DNA of 64,000 nt from Odontocerum albicorne (GCA_949825065.1 OX463856.1:19154632-19218631); one strand, 5' to 3'. Shown: positions 11,757 through 24,174, counted from the first letter of the stretch. Notes: generated by a model from the sequence alone, not told the origin. Numbers and translations: made by a program.

Positions 11757-11809
11757 ATTTCGTGCAAATAAATAATTCTTTAAATATTTTGTAACTATAT
11801 TTATTTACT

Positions 11810-11852
11810 TTGGTCTGTTTGGTTGGAAGGGATTGATAAACACGCCAGGTTA
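11810..11852 (+). mobile_element. SINE/LINE tail fragment
   Basis: Tail block GGTTGGAAGGGATTG...CACGCCAGG of the class 1 SINE, joined to an RTE 3' end. Confidence 0.6.
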
Positions 11853-12640
11853 TACCATCATGCCGTGTCTCTTGCGAGGTATGTAGAGATAACAGATCTC
11901 CAAACTTTTCTATCCAAGCACCCAACATTCGCCTCCTCCACATTTAGCCACCTCGTCATGCACAATCTTATATTATTAATATTTCTCACTTTACCTTCTT
12001 TCAAAATCTGGTCCATTTGGTCCTGTCGCGTTTTACTCGGTCTATCTCTTCTACGCACACCTTGCATTTCTAACTTGTATATTCGATTAGTAATTCATTC
12101 TCTCCACATGTCCAAACCATCTTAAAGCTCCTTGATTCATCTTACTTAAAATATCCATTTTATCCATGGATTCATTTCTGATGTCTTCATGTCGCCTTCT
12201 TTCAAACATTGCCACCACAAAATGTTCGAAGTTCACGCATCTCCACTACATTAATCTTACACTTATCGTTCTGCCAAGTCCAAGTTTCACATCCATATAT
12301 CAAGGTGGACAATTATTTATTGTAATTTTTGCAAGTGTTGATATTGAGTGGTTGTTGTACGAGTATATAGCATTAAGCGCTCCGTTTACCTCATTTCATG
12401 TCGCTACCCTTCTTTCAATGTCCTTTTCAACTTCTTTCAACAAGTAAGCATACTACCCAGATAACAGAACTCATCAACCTGTTCCCGTTTTTCTAAGTTA
12501 ACCCATACATCAAACACAGTTTTTACCACACTCCTTTCAACAACCATAACCTTTGATTTCGCTACATTCATTTTCAACCCTTTTACTAGACATCTCTCAA
12601 ATAGCTCATTTATTACATACGTTAAATCGCAATACAATAA
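11852..12640 (-). pseudogene. RTE-type LINE, 3' third including reverse transcriptase end (family 1)
   Basis: Longest family 1 copy reaching into the reverse transcriptase. The minus strand encodes a thumb-region block (GLKMNVAKSKVMVVER, about 12570-12520), then EFCYLGSM near 12455. After a decayed middle comes the GRPRK/LDQV-like stretch with NVEEA..GC.DRKVWRSV up to the 3' end near 11860. This arrangement matches RTE-clade elements of insects. Several frameshifts. Confidence 0.8.
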
Positions 12641-12673
12641 AATACCAAGCCCGTTAAATTGGTGTTTTCATGT

Positions 12674-12830
12674 TTAAATTACGTCTTAACCATTACGGTG
12701 TTGAATATTTTATGGTTAAATTACATCTTAACCGTTACGGTGCTGAACAGTTTATGGTTAAATTACGTCTTAACCGTTACGGTCCTGAATATTTTATGGT
12801 TAAATTACGTCTTAAAATGTTTTTATTTCA
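12674..12830. repeat. 42-bp tandem repeat, four units, in frame
   Basis: Units start at 12674, 12716, 12758 and 12800 with the core TTAAATTACGTCTTAACC. As 42 is a multiple of 3, a plus frame reads a 14-residue repeat. There is no other sign of a gene. Confidence 0.85.
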
Positions 12831-12879
12831 TGCAAGCTCTTCACAAGCGATGAAATACGAGTATTCAATTGTTTAAGAA

Positions 12880-13855
12880 CAGAAAAATATAGGTTAATTC
12901 CTTTTTACATGATTACATCATTTTGTATTGTATTGTAGAGTATCTCAAACTAAATATTTTTAAATTAAAACGATGTCACATTTTTCCTTGTACATTTCGA
13001 ATACAAGAAAAGGAATGTAATATTTAAAAAAAAAAGGATAATGTAATAATAAATTATACAAACAAAAACAAAACCTTGATAAGTCAAGAAACCTAATCAT
13101 TCTGATAGAGCTATTCAAACAAGACATTGATAATCACGACCAAAATGGGACCCCAGGAATCTACGTGAATCACGGACTAGACAGACAGAATGCAAGACAT
13201 AGAGGGACCGCAGGCGACACGGGCTATCAGCGAACCGTCTTTAACTACCTCTCCTCGCTGATAACCTCAGGCCGGCATTCCTGGAATGCCTCGGGTATGA
13301 CCGAAGACAAGAGAACCAGCCGGAGCTGAGTGTTGACCCCACGGCGGTGCCGGACTATCGGAGGTGGTGACGCAATTTATGGGCCTTGAGTGATGTCGTG
13401 CGTGTGTCGTGATATCGTAAAAGTATCACACTGTGCTTTGTACAAACAGCTGGCGCCATTGTTATATCATATTATAAAACAAGTCCTGATATTCCTCGTC
13501 GTTAACTTCCATACAAAACCCACCCTTATTCCGATTTTCCTGGGAAAATGTATTTGATACCATTTTTTATTACTTTTCTCAAATATTTTTATGGGTGCAT
13601 AATCCTTGTAGGTACACCAGGCATTATACTCGTATATTTTAATCCACAATGATGAAGTTACAAGAAATTATTTATATAGCTCTTAAATAATAATGCAACA
13701 TACGAGTATATTGGGCAATAAGTATGGGCATTGTGAGGACTTCCATATCATTTTGACTACTTACAGAGTTAAATGAAGAAATAGTTATTGCAGGGATGAA
13801 ATGAGCAAATTAAATGAGTTTACTTTGTTATTGTTTTGAGTTCGTCTTATGCCGT
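12880..13855. other. Unassigned; GC-rich island at 13190-13400
   Basis: The island is clearly richer in GC than its surroundings and contains CTATCAGCGA and CGCTGATA in inverted order, but it has no open frame longer than ~60 codons. Possibly a retroelement 5' part. Otherwise nothing seen. Confidence 0.35.
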
Positions 13856-13869
13856 TCTTTTATATTGTT

Positions 13870-13925
13870 AAAACACTGTTAAGAGATTGCCACCTGGCAA
13901 CAAGCCCACCAGATTTATATAGCGT
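13870..13925 (+). mobile_element. SINE/LINE tail fragment
   Basis: AAGAGATTGCCACCTGGCAA with its hairpin, then CACCAG. Solitary tail. Confidence 0.6.
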
Positions 13926-14212
13926 ACAGTGACATTTTAATTGATAAATTCTGCCTAAGATGTTTAGCACATATTTTTTTATTTTATTACTCACATACAA
14001 CATTTAAAATGAACATCGACTTAATAGAGTTAAAGTATATACCATTGCAACCCCACCATTTTGGGGATACCGCTTGAGGGTATAACTACGCAAGGCTTGT
14101 GACGTAGGTATCATTCATTAACCACAATTTAATATTTTTGTCCTAAATACTCCAACACTCAGCTGAAACAGTCACAGGATTGCAGTAAGGGGATGATTTA
14201 GGACAGGGATCG

Positions 14213-14650
14213 GTAAACTACAGCCCACGGGCCTAATTCGGTCCGTCGCTTCTTTTTGTACGGCCCGAAGGCTTAGAATGGATTTAACAAATTCAAATTC
14301 TTGGAAATTTCAAAGTTCGCACCGCAAATAACGGAACGGCCGACCGCCGAATTGAGTAGTTGCGAGATACGACCATATGTGGTGCACAGATAGCATCGCA
14401 TTCGGTGGCCTCTGCAGTGACGTCACACAGTTATAATTCGGCAGCGTTTCCAGTGCCACGTGTGTTACTATTCTGTAACATTTTGTTCTCGTTTCATTAC
14501 TCGTGATTATTATAAATAAATCTAAGTTTGTTTTAAAAAAAATATTACCCGTGCATACCAATCATATCATTCTCAAAACAAGACAAGTGAAACCCACAGA
14601 GCCTACAATATTTACTAACTGGCCCTTTTGACAACACGTAATTAATCATA
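14213..14650. mobile_element. Partial hAT MITE
   Basis: The left end CAGGGATCGGTAAACTAC followed by CGGGCC and CGGCCC motifs matches the hAT MITE class at 10168 and 30022. A right end is not visible; 14625 (CTGGCCC) may be a relic. Confidence 0.45.
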
Positions 14651-15640
14651 ACAGTTGCGTACAGAAAGATTGGTTTCACACGACTGAATAAGATAAAACA
14701 AATAAATCAGTCAAATACTTGCCATATAATCAAGTGAAAGCTTCATTTCAAAAGCTCGGTACAAAAATCACCCTAAAGGTGCATCCAAAATAAACAATGT
14801 ATTTTGAACGCCTGAACAAACATGGACAAGTATGCACTTGTCCGCTTGTCATTTGTAGAATTGAAATTGAACCCCAAAAGAGCACATAGGATCTGTATTA
14901 TTCTGTCATTAAAAATACAAATCCTGTTTCATAGTCCTTCTCAAACTTTTTTTATTAACACCACAATTGTGAGAAGTTTTAGAAGATTACGATCTCCGAT
15001 ACATTAATTTATTACAATACGTTATAAAACTTTTTATTGGATAATAAAATATATTTTTTTGGCATTACAGTATTCTTGGGTGAGTTTTCGAGTCGTGATG
15101 TTAATTTTAAATCGCCCCATCCTAAGCTTATGTAGCGAAATCTGTTTGGCACTATTTGCTGAAAAGTGATCAGACGGAATAACAAACAAATTTGTTGTAT
15201 ATTTTAAATAAAAAGGAGTGTAGGGTAATTCTGTGTTTTTGTTTTAACTTTTCTCTAGCATTTATTTCGTATTTTTTGGCGGAGATTGTCCGAGTTATTT
15301 TTTACCCTACAACCCCGAATAATCGAGAGTCTGTTACATTTGATCGTTAAAATGTTGAAATACATCCTAACATCAGAGGTAGCATTACCTGTGCCACTAA
15401 ATGAAATGATAGTGGTCTTGTTATTTATAATTATCATCATACATTGTTTATTTAGTTTAAAAGAACTTAAATTAGTTTGACCCTAATTATCTTACTTTTA
15501 TGTATCATTTTATATGAGAGAACTTACAATTACATTTTTTCACCTCAACAACGAACCAAAGTTGTGGAGATAGAAAAGTGTGAAAGGAAAATTATAAATC
15601 ATACAGGGTGAGTAATGAACAATTGGAGTAATGAACAATT
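14651..15640. other. No feature seen
   Basis: AT-rich with short random frames only. A small direct duplication GAGTAATGAACAATTG lies at 15609-15640. Confidence 0.5.
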
Positions 15641-15654
15641 GCAAGTTAAATAAT

Positions 15655-16245
15655 TCTGTTATTAAAGTTTTATTTTCTCAGATGATGGAAGAGTTATAAG
15701 AGATAGGAAACAAAGTCAATGGGGTACTCAAACATATACTCGAACCGGATAGTATCAAAACCTGCTAAGATGATAGTCCAGTACAGTATTTTAGTGCCAA
15801 TTTTGATATATGAGTGCTTAACGTGGATGAGGAAAAAACCGAAGAGTCGAAAAATTGCGTGCACGCAGAATACATGGGCTGACAATGTAGGACATAATGA
15901 AGTGTTAGGGATGAATGTGAACTTAAGGCTAATGTGTTGAATAAGATGAAGAAGATCACTCTGAATTGGTTTGGGCACATGGAACGAATGAACGAAGGAC
16001 TAACAAAACAAATGTAATGCTAATGCAAGTAGAAAGTGTGATGTATGAAGACCAAGGAAAGTACGATTGGATGCAACGAATAGTATTTTGACAGAATAAA
16101 GCGGTAAGAAAAAAAATCGTAGGAGTTGTATGAGAAGGTGTATAAATGTGGAAGAGGGGAAATATGTGTGTCGAGATTGAAAAGTCCGGCATTGTCCCCT
16201 CTGACCCTAGTAGGAAAACAGCGAGGTAGTACGTTTGTATACGAA
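15655..16245 (+). mobile_element. RTE-type LINE 3' fragment (family 1)
   Basis: One of the longer plus copies. It holds the ARTG/DSIK-like region, LIYECLTW (about 15800), the LNWFGHMERMNE block (15960-15995) and the 3' end near 16230. Frameshifted and disrupted by small deletions. Confidence 0.82.
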
Positions 16246-16281
16246 TGTAACAATACTTAAAAACGCTTACATCTTAACATA

Positions 16282-17245
16282 CTATGCGTATCCAGAAAGT
16301 AAGTGTACTGAGGCTCTCACGACCGGATGGATTTTATTTTCGACATGTTGGCTACACTTCCGTGTAGCCTGACCCTTCCCCTCCGCAACGAGACCGGTTC
16401 GAGGTCAGTACGTTGAGAAGTGTCGACGCGACAACACGTTTCGTGAAAAATGTCAATCCAATCTCCCGCCAAGTGCGAAATACGCGGCGTCATCCGTTAT
16501 CTCGTTTGGAAGGGAAAACCTCCGGTTGAGGTTTATAATGAGGTGAAAACTGCATATGGTGATAAAGCTATGAATCGTACGAGTGTGTACAAGTGGTGTC
16601 GCGAGTTTAAAAACGGTCACGTCACACCTCTTCACCCTCCGCCAAAAAGTTCAAAACCACAATTTCAGCCAAGAAAATCATGGCATCCGTGTTTTGGGAC
16701 TGTCAAGGCATAATTTTAATTGAATATATGCCTCAAGGGGAGACCATCAACTCTGCAAGATACTGTGAGACCCTAAATAAATTGCGGAGGGCGATTCAGA
16801 ACAAGAGGAAAGGCATGCTGACAAAGGGAGTCTGCCTGCTGCACGACAATACCAGACCACACACGGCCAACGCCACGAAGGAACTGCTCGCCTCGTTTAA
16901 ATGGGATGTCCTGAACCATCCCACGCATTCCCCTGACCTAGCACCTTCAGATTACCTTCAGAATCTCTTTACCTCCCTGAAGCTGCACATGGGTGGAAAA
17001 AGGTTTTCAACCGACGAGGAGGTAAAGGAGGAGGTGGAGAAGTAGACGGAGGGGTTGGCGGGAAACTACTTCGAGGAAGGCATCAACAAGTTGATACCCC
17101 GCTTCACCACCTGCATTGAGAGGAATGGCGACTATGTCGAAAAATAGCTTACATATGTACTACGGTAACCACGTAATTTTTTTGTTTAAATAAACAAATT
17201 GTAACCTACAAAAATTCAGTACACTTACTTTCTGGATATGCCTCG
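16282..17245 (+). mobile_element. Mariner element with D,D34D core, internally deleted (964 bp)
   Basis: 30-bp inverted ends (16282-16311, 17216-17245) match at 27 of 30 and are flanked by TA (16280-16281, 17246-17247). The transposase starts at ATG 16450 with the N-terminal HTH (residues ~1-57). The frame is then lost by an internal deletion near 16625. It resumes at 16680 with the first catalytic aspartate (FWDCQG), the second (LLHDNTRPHTA) and the third (SPDLAPSDY). There are 34 residues between the last two, the mariner signature. A stop at 17043-17045 and a missing central ~70-90 residues make it non-functional. Confidence 0.93.
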
Positions 17246-17247
17246 TA

Positions 17248-17771
17248 TAAACGAAATATACAACGAAAAGGTCGGATGAACCCTACTTCTTTAATATTTT
17301 TTTGACTTCTTGTTAAAAAAATGTAAAACCTTTGGACTATAACTTATTTTTACTTCATATGATTTAGGTTTCACCACCATGACAGTAAAATGTCGTGATG
17401 GTATGGTATAAGACGAAAGTAATCTCGACTTCTTACGAGGGGTCATGTGGACTTCCTTTTCAAGTAAAATTATTAAGAATCCCTTGTGCCTGCCTAGAAT
17501 CCCTAGTACCTGCCTTTTAAAAAATCCTAAAATTCACTGCTCTCGAGGTAGCATATTGTTTCTCTGCACGTTTGGGGGTTGTTAACCCAGTTGGGGAAAC
17601 ACTGAATTGTAGGATGAGACAGATGGGAAGGGCATGGAATAGATCGGACCAGGGGGAACGGGACACTAAGTAATGCGGATCATATTGATAATCTGAGGGG
17701 ATGGAAATCAAATTCTTAATTCAAGGGCGTTTTTTTAGGTAGCGTACCTCGAGGCTGAAATGTATTATACA
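17248..17771. other. No feature seen
   Basis: 17375-17405 contains a short inverted pair around CATGACA/TGTCGTG. No coding signal. Confidence 0.45.
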
Positions 17772-18125
17772 TACATACCATCACGTCACGTCCCTTTAGG
17801 GGTAGACAGAGATGACGGATCTCTACGCCTTTATATATCGATGTGCACAGTTTTTGCCATATATATCATACATGCTCTCCTTATTCTATTTTATTTTATT
17901 TTCTTAGTTACAATTTCTTCAACTTTCTAGTGCCACTCTTTCCTCGATTTACCTCTTCCTCGTTCTCCATTCATGGTATATTTGTTTCACAAGTCTTGCC
18001 CAAATCATTATTTTAATGTGGTTAAACCGTTTCAAGATTCCTTTCTTAATTTTACTTATAACATTCATCTCTAGCACACAGTTATCCTTTATTCGATCAT
18101 GCGTACTCTATTAAACATTGTAATA
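17772..18125 (-). mobile_element. RTE-type LINE 3' fragment, diverged
   Basis: Starts with the family 3' terminus (ACCATCACG..GTCCC) on the minus strand, then GAGATGACGGATCTC and a distant RKEWH-type region. More diverged than the other copies. Confidence 0.6.
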
Positions 18126-18479
18126 CCAGATGTTCTAAGTACATAAATGTAATTTAAAAGAATTATTTTAGTCATCAGGGTAGCCAAATTGGAGGGGCAC
18201 ATGTCTCCCACCCGTAGGATTCTCCGTACTTATCACATAGCTGTTTTAAATATTTTTGATTGGTTGCAAGAAATTATTATATGCCAAAAATCCATTGATA
18301 TTGTTCTACGAGGCAAAAGTATATGTTGATGATGATATATTTTTTTAGAATTTATATATTCAACAACCAGTTTCATTTTTTTTTCATAATTCAATTCAGT
18401 TGTAAACAATATATTCCATACAAGTCCAAAACAAAGAATTTTGACCTTGAATTTCTCAAAAAAATTAATTTTAATAAAT

Positions 18480-19185
18480 ATTGATTTATTTATAGCAATA
18501 TAGTATGTATAGTATATTGCATATCCTGAAATTGTATGTACACGCATATCCTGAAATTACACAGATATGTTAAGGCCATAGAAAATAAAATACATTTGAG
18601 AGATAAAGGACCTGAGTTCATCTCATAACATCCTCTCAATCGAGATACATCCCCCAATAGGAAGGCGAATTTCAGCTCACACTCTTATAAACGTAATTTT
18701 TAATACAAAAATAAATTATAAAGAAAAGCAATTCATACAATTATATACTCAACAAAAATGTACGAAAATTGTTATAAATATAAATACATACACTAAAACA
18801 TGAACACAACACCAGATAAAGAACTAATAAAATAAATCCAAATTTTAACAAAAAAATAAGCTATAAGACAATTTTTGCCGCGAGTTGATAAATCGCACAA
18901 ATGGCTGCGGCTCGGATTTGAACTATTTATGTGTGCGAATTTCATGGGTAAAAATTAAGAAAAGGTAATGAGCCTTGCGAGATGGACATAAAATTAAAAT
19001 AAATAATTAATAGGTTTATTGATCGTAATATAGTTTACAAATATACATCCCGAAATAACATATACCATACTCGTATGTTAAGACGATGGAAAAGAAAATA
19101 TCAAAAGTCTTATTCCATAACATCTTCCAAGCCGAGATGCACCCCACTCAAAATATGGATTGGATCCGTTTTACAAACATGCGTC
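18480..19185. repeat. Two copies of a dispersed repeat (family B)
   Basis: 18480-18700 and 19005-19185 share a head of ATTTATTGATCG-TAATATAG type and a body with CATAACATC.TC and GAGAT.CA.CCCC. Related copies lie at 22365-22800. Likely 3' ends of an unidentified retroposon. No coding capacity. Confidence 0.65.
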
Positions 19186-19209
19186 GATATAATAATCTGA
19201 GGTTTCAAA

Positions 19210-19643
19210 AATCTGACCCACACAGAAAATTTTTCGAGTGACTCTTTTCGAGAAAAGCTACAATGAAAAATAAACATTTTTGGAGTGTATTAAGTCACTT
19301 AACGACTATAGAAATAGTTACAAATGAAAGAATATTAAATAAAACAGCGATCTTGCAAATTTAAGTAGAAAAATTCCCTACACAGACATGTCATTCGAGA
19401 AATGATATAATGAAAACGAGGCGTCTTAGGGGTGTATAAGGTCACTGAACGGCTCAATAGAAATAGTGTAAATACTAAAAAACAGAAATTTTGTAAATTA
19501 AAGTAGAAAAATTCGCTACATAGACAAGTCATTCGAGAAATGCTATACTAAAAAACACGGGTCTTCCGAGTATATTAGGTTACCAAACGGTTCAATAGAA
19601 ATAGTACAAATATTAAATAAACAGTGATTTTAAAAATAAAATA
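19210..19643. repeat. Tandem repeat of ~140-155 bp, interrupted by a mariner
   Basis: About three units share GTAGAAAAATT.CTACA.AGACA.GTCATTCGAGAAATG and CAATAGAAATAGT. The last unit resumes at 20592-20625 (TAGAAAAAATCGCTACACAG), so the element at 19644-20591 was inserted into this array. Confidence 0.75.
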
Positions 19644-20591
19644 TTAGGTGTTAACATAAGTTGTGTCCGTTTTTTTTTTCAAATTAAAAAATGAGCACCA
19701 AAAGTAAAACAAAGTGGTAACTGTTATACGTCATTCGAAAGAAAATTTTCTGCTCTATAAGATATTGTGTTTGCTTTTACGTTACATATATTATTTTATT
19801 TGATTACAAGCCTTCGAAATGGAGTGTCAAGTAGACGAAAGTGAGCATTTTCGACACCTCCTTCTGTTCGCGTTCAATCGAGGGAATAAAGCTGCCAAAG
19901 CTGCTCGCGATATTTGCGAAGTGTACGGTGAAGATGCTATGAATGAAAGGACAGCTCGTCGATGGTTTTTGCGTATCAAAGACGATAATTTCGACCTGCA
20001 AGAGATGGAGCGTTCCGGACGACCAGTGGACTTCGATGAGGACCGCTTAAACTTATTCATGAAGATCCCCTTCAAACATTTTTCATCACCATTTATTTTT
20101 TCAACACCATTTTAAAACCATTTTTCATCACCAGTAATGATGCGGTAAAGAAACCTTTGCTTGTGGCCATGCGTAACTCGATGACGCGCGAGCAAACCAG
20201 CAGAAATTGTCGAACGTTGATTTTTGTTGTTTTCACTCAAAACATGTGGAACCCAAGCGCCGAACTTCTGGACTTTTCCCATTGATTTAAGATGGCGGTA
20301 TACAGTCATGTGACGTTAATCTGCTCAGCCTATTCGACGGTGATTTGAAGGGGAGCTTCATGAATAATATGGTTTAAGCGGTCCTCATCGCAGTCCACTG
20401 GTCGTCCGGAACGCTCCATGTCTTTCAGGTCGAAATTATCGTCTTTGAAACGCAAAAGACTTATTGATCGATGTGTTAACGTAAAAGAAATTTTCTTTCG
20501 AATGACGTATAATCTTTACCATTTTGTTTTACTTTTGGTGCTTATTTTTTAATTGAAAAAAAAAACGGACACAACTTATGTTAACACCCAA
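19644..20591. mobile_element. Fold-back (palindromic) mariner derivative
   Basis: Both outer ends are the same mariner 5' end in opposite orientation (TGTTAACATAAGTTG), flanked by TA at 19642-19643 and 20592-20593. The left arm (19644 to ~20078) runs from the terminal repeat through the transposase N-terminus on the plus strand (start 19819; HTH with NERTARRWF). The right arm, read on the minus strand, repeats the end and part of that coding region with a ~190-bp deletion. It continues through TVYRHLKSMGKVQKFG (about 20309-20260) to the first catalytic aspartate (TGDEKWF, ~20115). The arms meet tail to tail near a duplicated TTTTTCATCACC. The 3' half of the gene and the true right end are absent. 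Confidence 0.88.
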
Positions 20592-20625
20592 TAGAAAAAA
20601 TCGCTACACAGACATATCATGTCTT

Positions 20626-21004
20626 GGCATATATGGTATACATTTTGTTATTTGTTAGTTTCCTTCTCAATCGCAAAATGAAGGGTTACAAAAATCGTGG
20701 TAAAAAAACATGAAAAAGCTTTAAAATAGCCATCACGCGTCACATACGGCAATATCATTTCATCCCCCGGGGGTGGGGTTTTAAAAATTTGCCTCCATCT
20801 ATCCATTATTCCCTTTTCCCTCTCTCGCCCATTCTCTCGATCAGCCCCGACCGTGACAAGTGTCTCGGTGTCACCCCCACTCGAGAGGAGAGTGCGTGTG
20901 GGGAGGAGTATGAACAGATAATCACATCATATCGGTACGAACAATTAAGTTACAATATTCAGTGAGGGAGCGCTCCACATAGACATTTTATGTTTTTTTT
21001 ATAT
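20626..21004. other. No feature seen
   Basis: A pyrimidine-rich, GC-richer stretch at 20780-20930 has no frame or family match. Confidence 0.45.
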
Positions 21005-21255
21005 ATATTAATGAAGAAAGACTAACCAAATAAATTATAGTACAAATGTGAGACGAAGGCGTGTGAGCGGAAGACCGAGAAAAGTTGTGAATGATATTTT
21101 GAAAGAAGGAAACGTAGAAAATCAGAGGAATCGTACAAGTTTTGTAAGAAGGCGTATGAATGTAGAAGAGGCTAAGAATGTGTGTCGAGATAAGAAAGTC
21201 TGGCGCTTTCCTCTCTGCATACTACAACAGGGAAATGGCGTGATGGTATGAGTGC
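21005..21255 (+). mobile_element. RTE-type LINE 3' fragment (family 1)
   Basis: Starts at ATGAAGAAAGACTAACCAAA, encodes RRRVSGRPRKVVNDILKEGN and VEEAKNVCRDKKVWR, and ends at the 3' terminus (GGCGTGATGGTATG). A fairly young 5'-truncated copy. Confidence 0.82.
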
Positions 21256-21344
21256 ATTTTTTTAAATTTAATAGAACACGTAAAGGAATTTTTTGTCAGT
21301 GAATACACAAAACAGACCATTTTTAAATACATGGTTATCGGGAA

Positions 21345-21440
21345 AGGAGTTTCGTATTTCTCGGATAGATGTCGTTAGGACAAAAAATTCGTTGCTAACT
21401 GTATTCCAAGCATGCTGAATGTATATTATTTCCAAAGGTA
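21345..21440. repeat. Dispersed ~100-bp repeat
   Basis: Second copy of the sequence at 9540-9645 (TTTCTCGGATAGATGTCGTT). Identity unknown. Confidence 0.6.
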
Positions 21441-21446
21441 AATAAA

Positions 21447-21575
21447 CAACCTCCGTGGCCTCATTGGAAATATGCTTGTCCTGATTCGGGATATACATAT
21501 CCCGTTCCAGGAATCGCGGGTTCTGTTCTTCTTGAAACCCAGATTTTTTTTAAAAAGGAATCCAGTCTCATTAAT
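21447..21575 (+). mobile_element. tRNA-SINE, class 1, tail-less
   Basis: Head with CCTCCGTGGCC, a ~20-bp insertion (duplicated ATATCCCG-like), box B region and body AAAAAGGAATCCAGTCTC. Confidence 0.65.
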
Positions 21576-21597
21576 TTAATCCAACAATACTTTCCTT

Positions 21598-21735
21598 GAT
21601 CTTCTTCTCACGCGCCTTGCATTTTGCACAATTAATCTGTTTTATTAGTATTTCTTTATTCATTCGTTCCACATGCCCAAATCATCTCAGCGTGCTCTAC
21701 TTTATCTTACTCAACAAATAATCCTTAAGTTCATA
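21598..21735 (-). mobile_element. RTE-type LINE fragment (family 1)
   Basis: Minus-strand LRWFGH..RMNE region (CATTCGTTCCACATGCCC) only. Confidence 0.7.
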
Positions 21736-21736
21736 A

Positions 21737-21860
21737 AATGCGTATGTATTAAATTTAAAATAGTTGTATTTGTTTGAGACCGTTTAAAAGTAATTTAAAA
21801 GTAATAAAATACGTATGTATTAAATTTAAAATAGTCGTATTTGTTTGAGACCGTTTAAAA
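21737..21860. repeat. Direct duplication, ~2 x 68 bp
   Basis: TGCGTATGTATTAAATTTAA...GAGACCGTTTAAAA occurs twice with two differences; a recent local duplication. Confidence 0.85.
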
Positions 21861-22364
21861 ATTTCGAATCGGTAACTACACAATATGGAATGCTCCATAG
21901 CATGTAACTGTAGCAAATCACCCTTGGGGATGCGACAAGCAGATAGTTCCACCTCCCCCAAAATAATGGCAATATCACCCGTCAGATGTGCCTTTGTGGA
22001 CATTAAAAATGCATTTGTCACTGTGCACTGGCGCTATCTACACAATCCCAAATGTAAAAAAATATCAAAAATAAACAATACGCCCTTTGAAAATGCACTG
22101 AAATCTAAATGAAACCAAATCAGTGAACACTGACGGCTAAATATTGAGTATAAAATGGGTCAAAACATATCTAAAGTAGTTTTATAAAATTTTCCTCTTA
22201 ACCCTTTTTTTCCCTGTGTTGTTGCAAAAGTTAAAATATACGAGTCGCAGGAAAAAACACTAAATCGTACGATTTTCGCTTTTAAATACTGACTTGCCTA
22301 TCGTAATACACATCTAACACCTCTTCTACATTCTTTTTCTACAAATTCTTATACAACTTCAACG

Positions 22365-22800
22365 ATTTAATAAATAAATAAATATAGGTTTATTGACAGC
22401 AACATAGTATGTACAAAATATATTTAAATAACACTTCTAAACACATAAAAATGGCAGATAATACATTAAATACAGAAGCTATCAAAAGGTCTGGGTTCAT
22501 CTAATAACATCCCCTCGGCCAAGATATACCCCACCAATATAGGGCGAATCCAGCCACGGGGACACCAGATGTTTTTCAGCCCACACCCTTGAACACGTAG
22601 AACAAGAATATATAAAAAACACAGAGAATAAATAAATGATAAAAAAAATACATTCAAGAGAGAACACATTAAAAGGTCCGGGCTCATCCCACAAACACTC
22701 CCCCGGCCGAGATACACCCCACCAATGTAGGGCGAGCCCGACCGCAAGGGCATCGGGGGGCTTCCATCCCACACCCTCGCATATTTAGATAAAAGAATAA
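22365..22800. repeat. Dispersed repeat family B, tandem pair
   Basis: Starts with an ATAAATAAATAAATATAGG tail. It then has two homologous halves (~22480-22600 and ~22675-22790), each with AAAGGTC.GGG.TCAT and GAGATACACCCCACCAATGT-like sequence. Overlapping minus-strand frames exist, but the shared structure with copies at 18480 and 19005 marks it as non-coding repeat. Confidence 0.7.
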
Positions 22801-22849
22801 ATAAAAAAAAAACTTCTCTGATCTTCAACATTTCTTTCTATCGACATAT

Positions 22850-23260
22850 TATGCACTTGATCTAACTACACTTTCCTTATTATTCCTCTGCCACGCCTTC
22901 CACACACATCTGTACTGTATTTTTTCGTTAGCCTTTCTCCATTCATTCGTTCTACATGGTCATACCATCTCAGAATGCTCTTCTTGATTTTCTTCCAAGA
23001 TCACTAATCTCTTCTATCCGGATTTTGTCAAAAATAATATTTTAACACCGTGTATTTTTCTGATTCGAATAATTCAAATATCATTCACATGATCAGACCA
23101 TATTTCCCTAGTTTTACTCTACTACGACTTCCATTCACATTTGCACTGTAAATTTATTTTGTTGGTATTTCTTCAATCATTCGTGCTACATGCTCAAATC
23201 GACTTATAGTGATTTTCTTCATCTTAACACGTACAGTGCTGAAAACACCTATAGGCGTTC
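22850..23260 (-). mobile_element. Two tandem RTE-type LINE fragments (family 1)
   Basis: 22850-23000 and 23080-23250 both carry the minus-strand C-terminal RTE region (TTCATTCGTTCTACATGG..., CTTCCATTCACATTTGCACT). Confidence 0.72.
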
Positions 23261-23890
23261 GTATAAACTTTCTGAGTGCTCAATATGCCTATCGCCATTC
23301 TATTACCTTTTTTTTGGCTGAATTTAAAAACAAGTGAGCCCAGAGTGGCCTTATGGTATTAATAAGGTTTGTAAGGTTTAATATGGCAATGAATTATAAT
23401 TGTTTTTATTTTTATTTTTAACATCGCAGTAATAATAAAAGAAAATATTCAGCAGTCAATGTAATACACCGATCTTCAGGTTCATACTCGTAGCTCAAAA
23501 TTCACACATTTTCAAAAACGTCTCAAGACAACCTAAACGATCCGACAGATTTTCCCGAGAAACAAATTAATTAAAAGAAACATAGAAATAGTTAGGGCAT
23601 TTTATATGTTAGCTAGTCCAAATTTCAAATCAGCTTACGTAGTAGATTCAAGTATGTTCCCTACTCGAGCCAGGCTCCCAATATGCTCCCGACGCTAATC
23701 CCTCGAATGCTAAACAAAAATCCTCAGTTCTACAACTAAATCCCTCACATTAATTCGGAAGGGGAACTCTCCGATGCGTTTAATGTTTCTTTTCCATTCA
23801 ATAGTGGCGAAGAGTAGGTACAATGCATCCCATTGTTACGACGATTTTCTGCAGAAAATTAATTAACTTGTTTCTTGTTGATATTTTAAA
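23261..23890. other. No feature seen
   Basis: No repeat match inside the window and no coding signal. Confidence 0.5.
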
Positions 23891-24005
23891 TTTTTATTTA
23901 TTTATTTTTTAACACTTTTATTTCAAATACAATCTGGCGTGCTTATTGCCAGGCGGCAATCTCTTCTAACCAACCAGACAAAATTAAATGAAGCAAGTTA
24001 CGTGG
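23891..24005 (-). mobile_element. LINE 3' tail fragment
   Basis: ATTTATTTATTTTTTAACAC followed by CTGGCGTGCTTATTGCCAGG and CTTCTAACCAACCAGACA. It extends past the SINE-shared tail into AATGAAGCAAGTTA, as the LINE at 52723 does, so it is LINE- and not SINE-derived. Confidence 0.7.
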
Positions 24006-24174
24006 TTGCATAAATCATTCAAATGACTATCCATCCCCACGAAATCCATAAACATATACGTGAGCACATGCCCACGAACCCCACAAAGACGAATAACAAA
24101 ATTGCAAACAAAATAAATCTTTCTGTTATAAATCTTTCTTAAATTATGCTTTTTTTCTCAGTTTATTTTCACGT

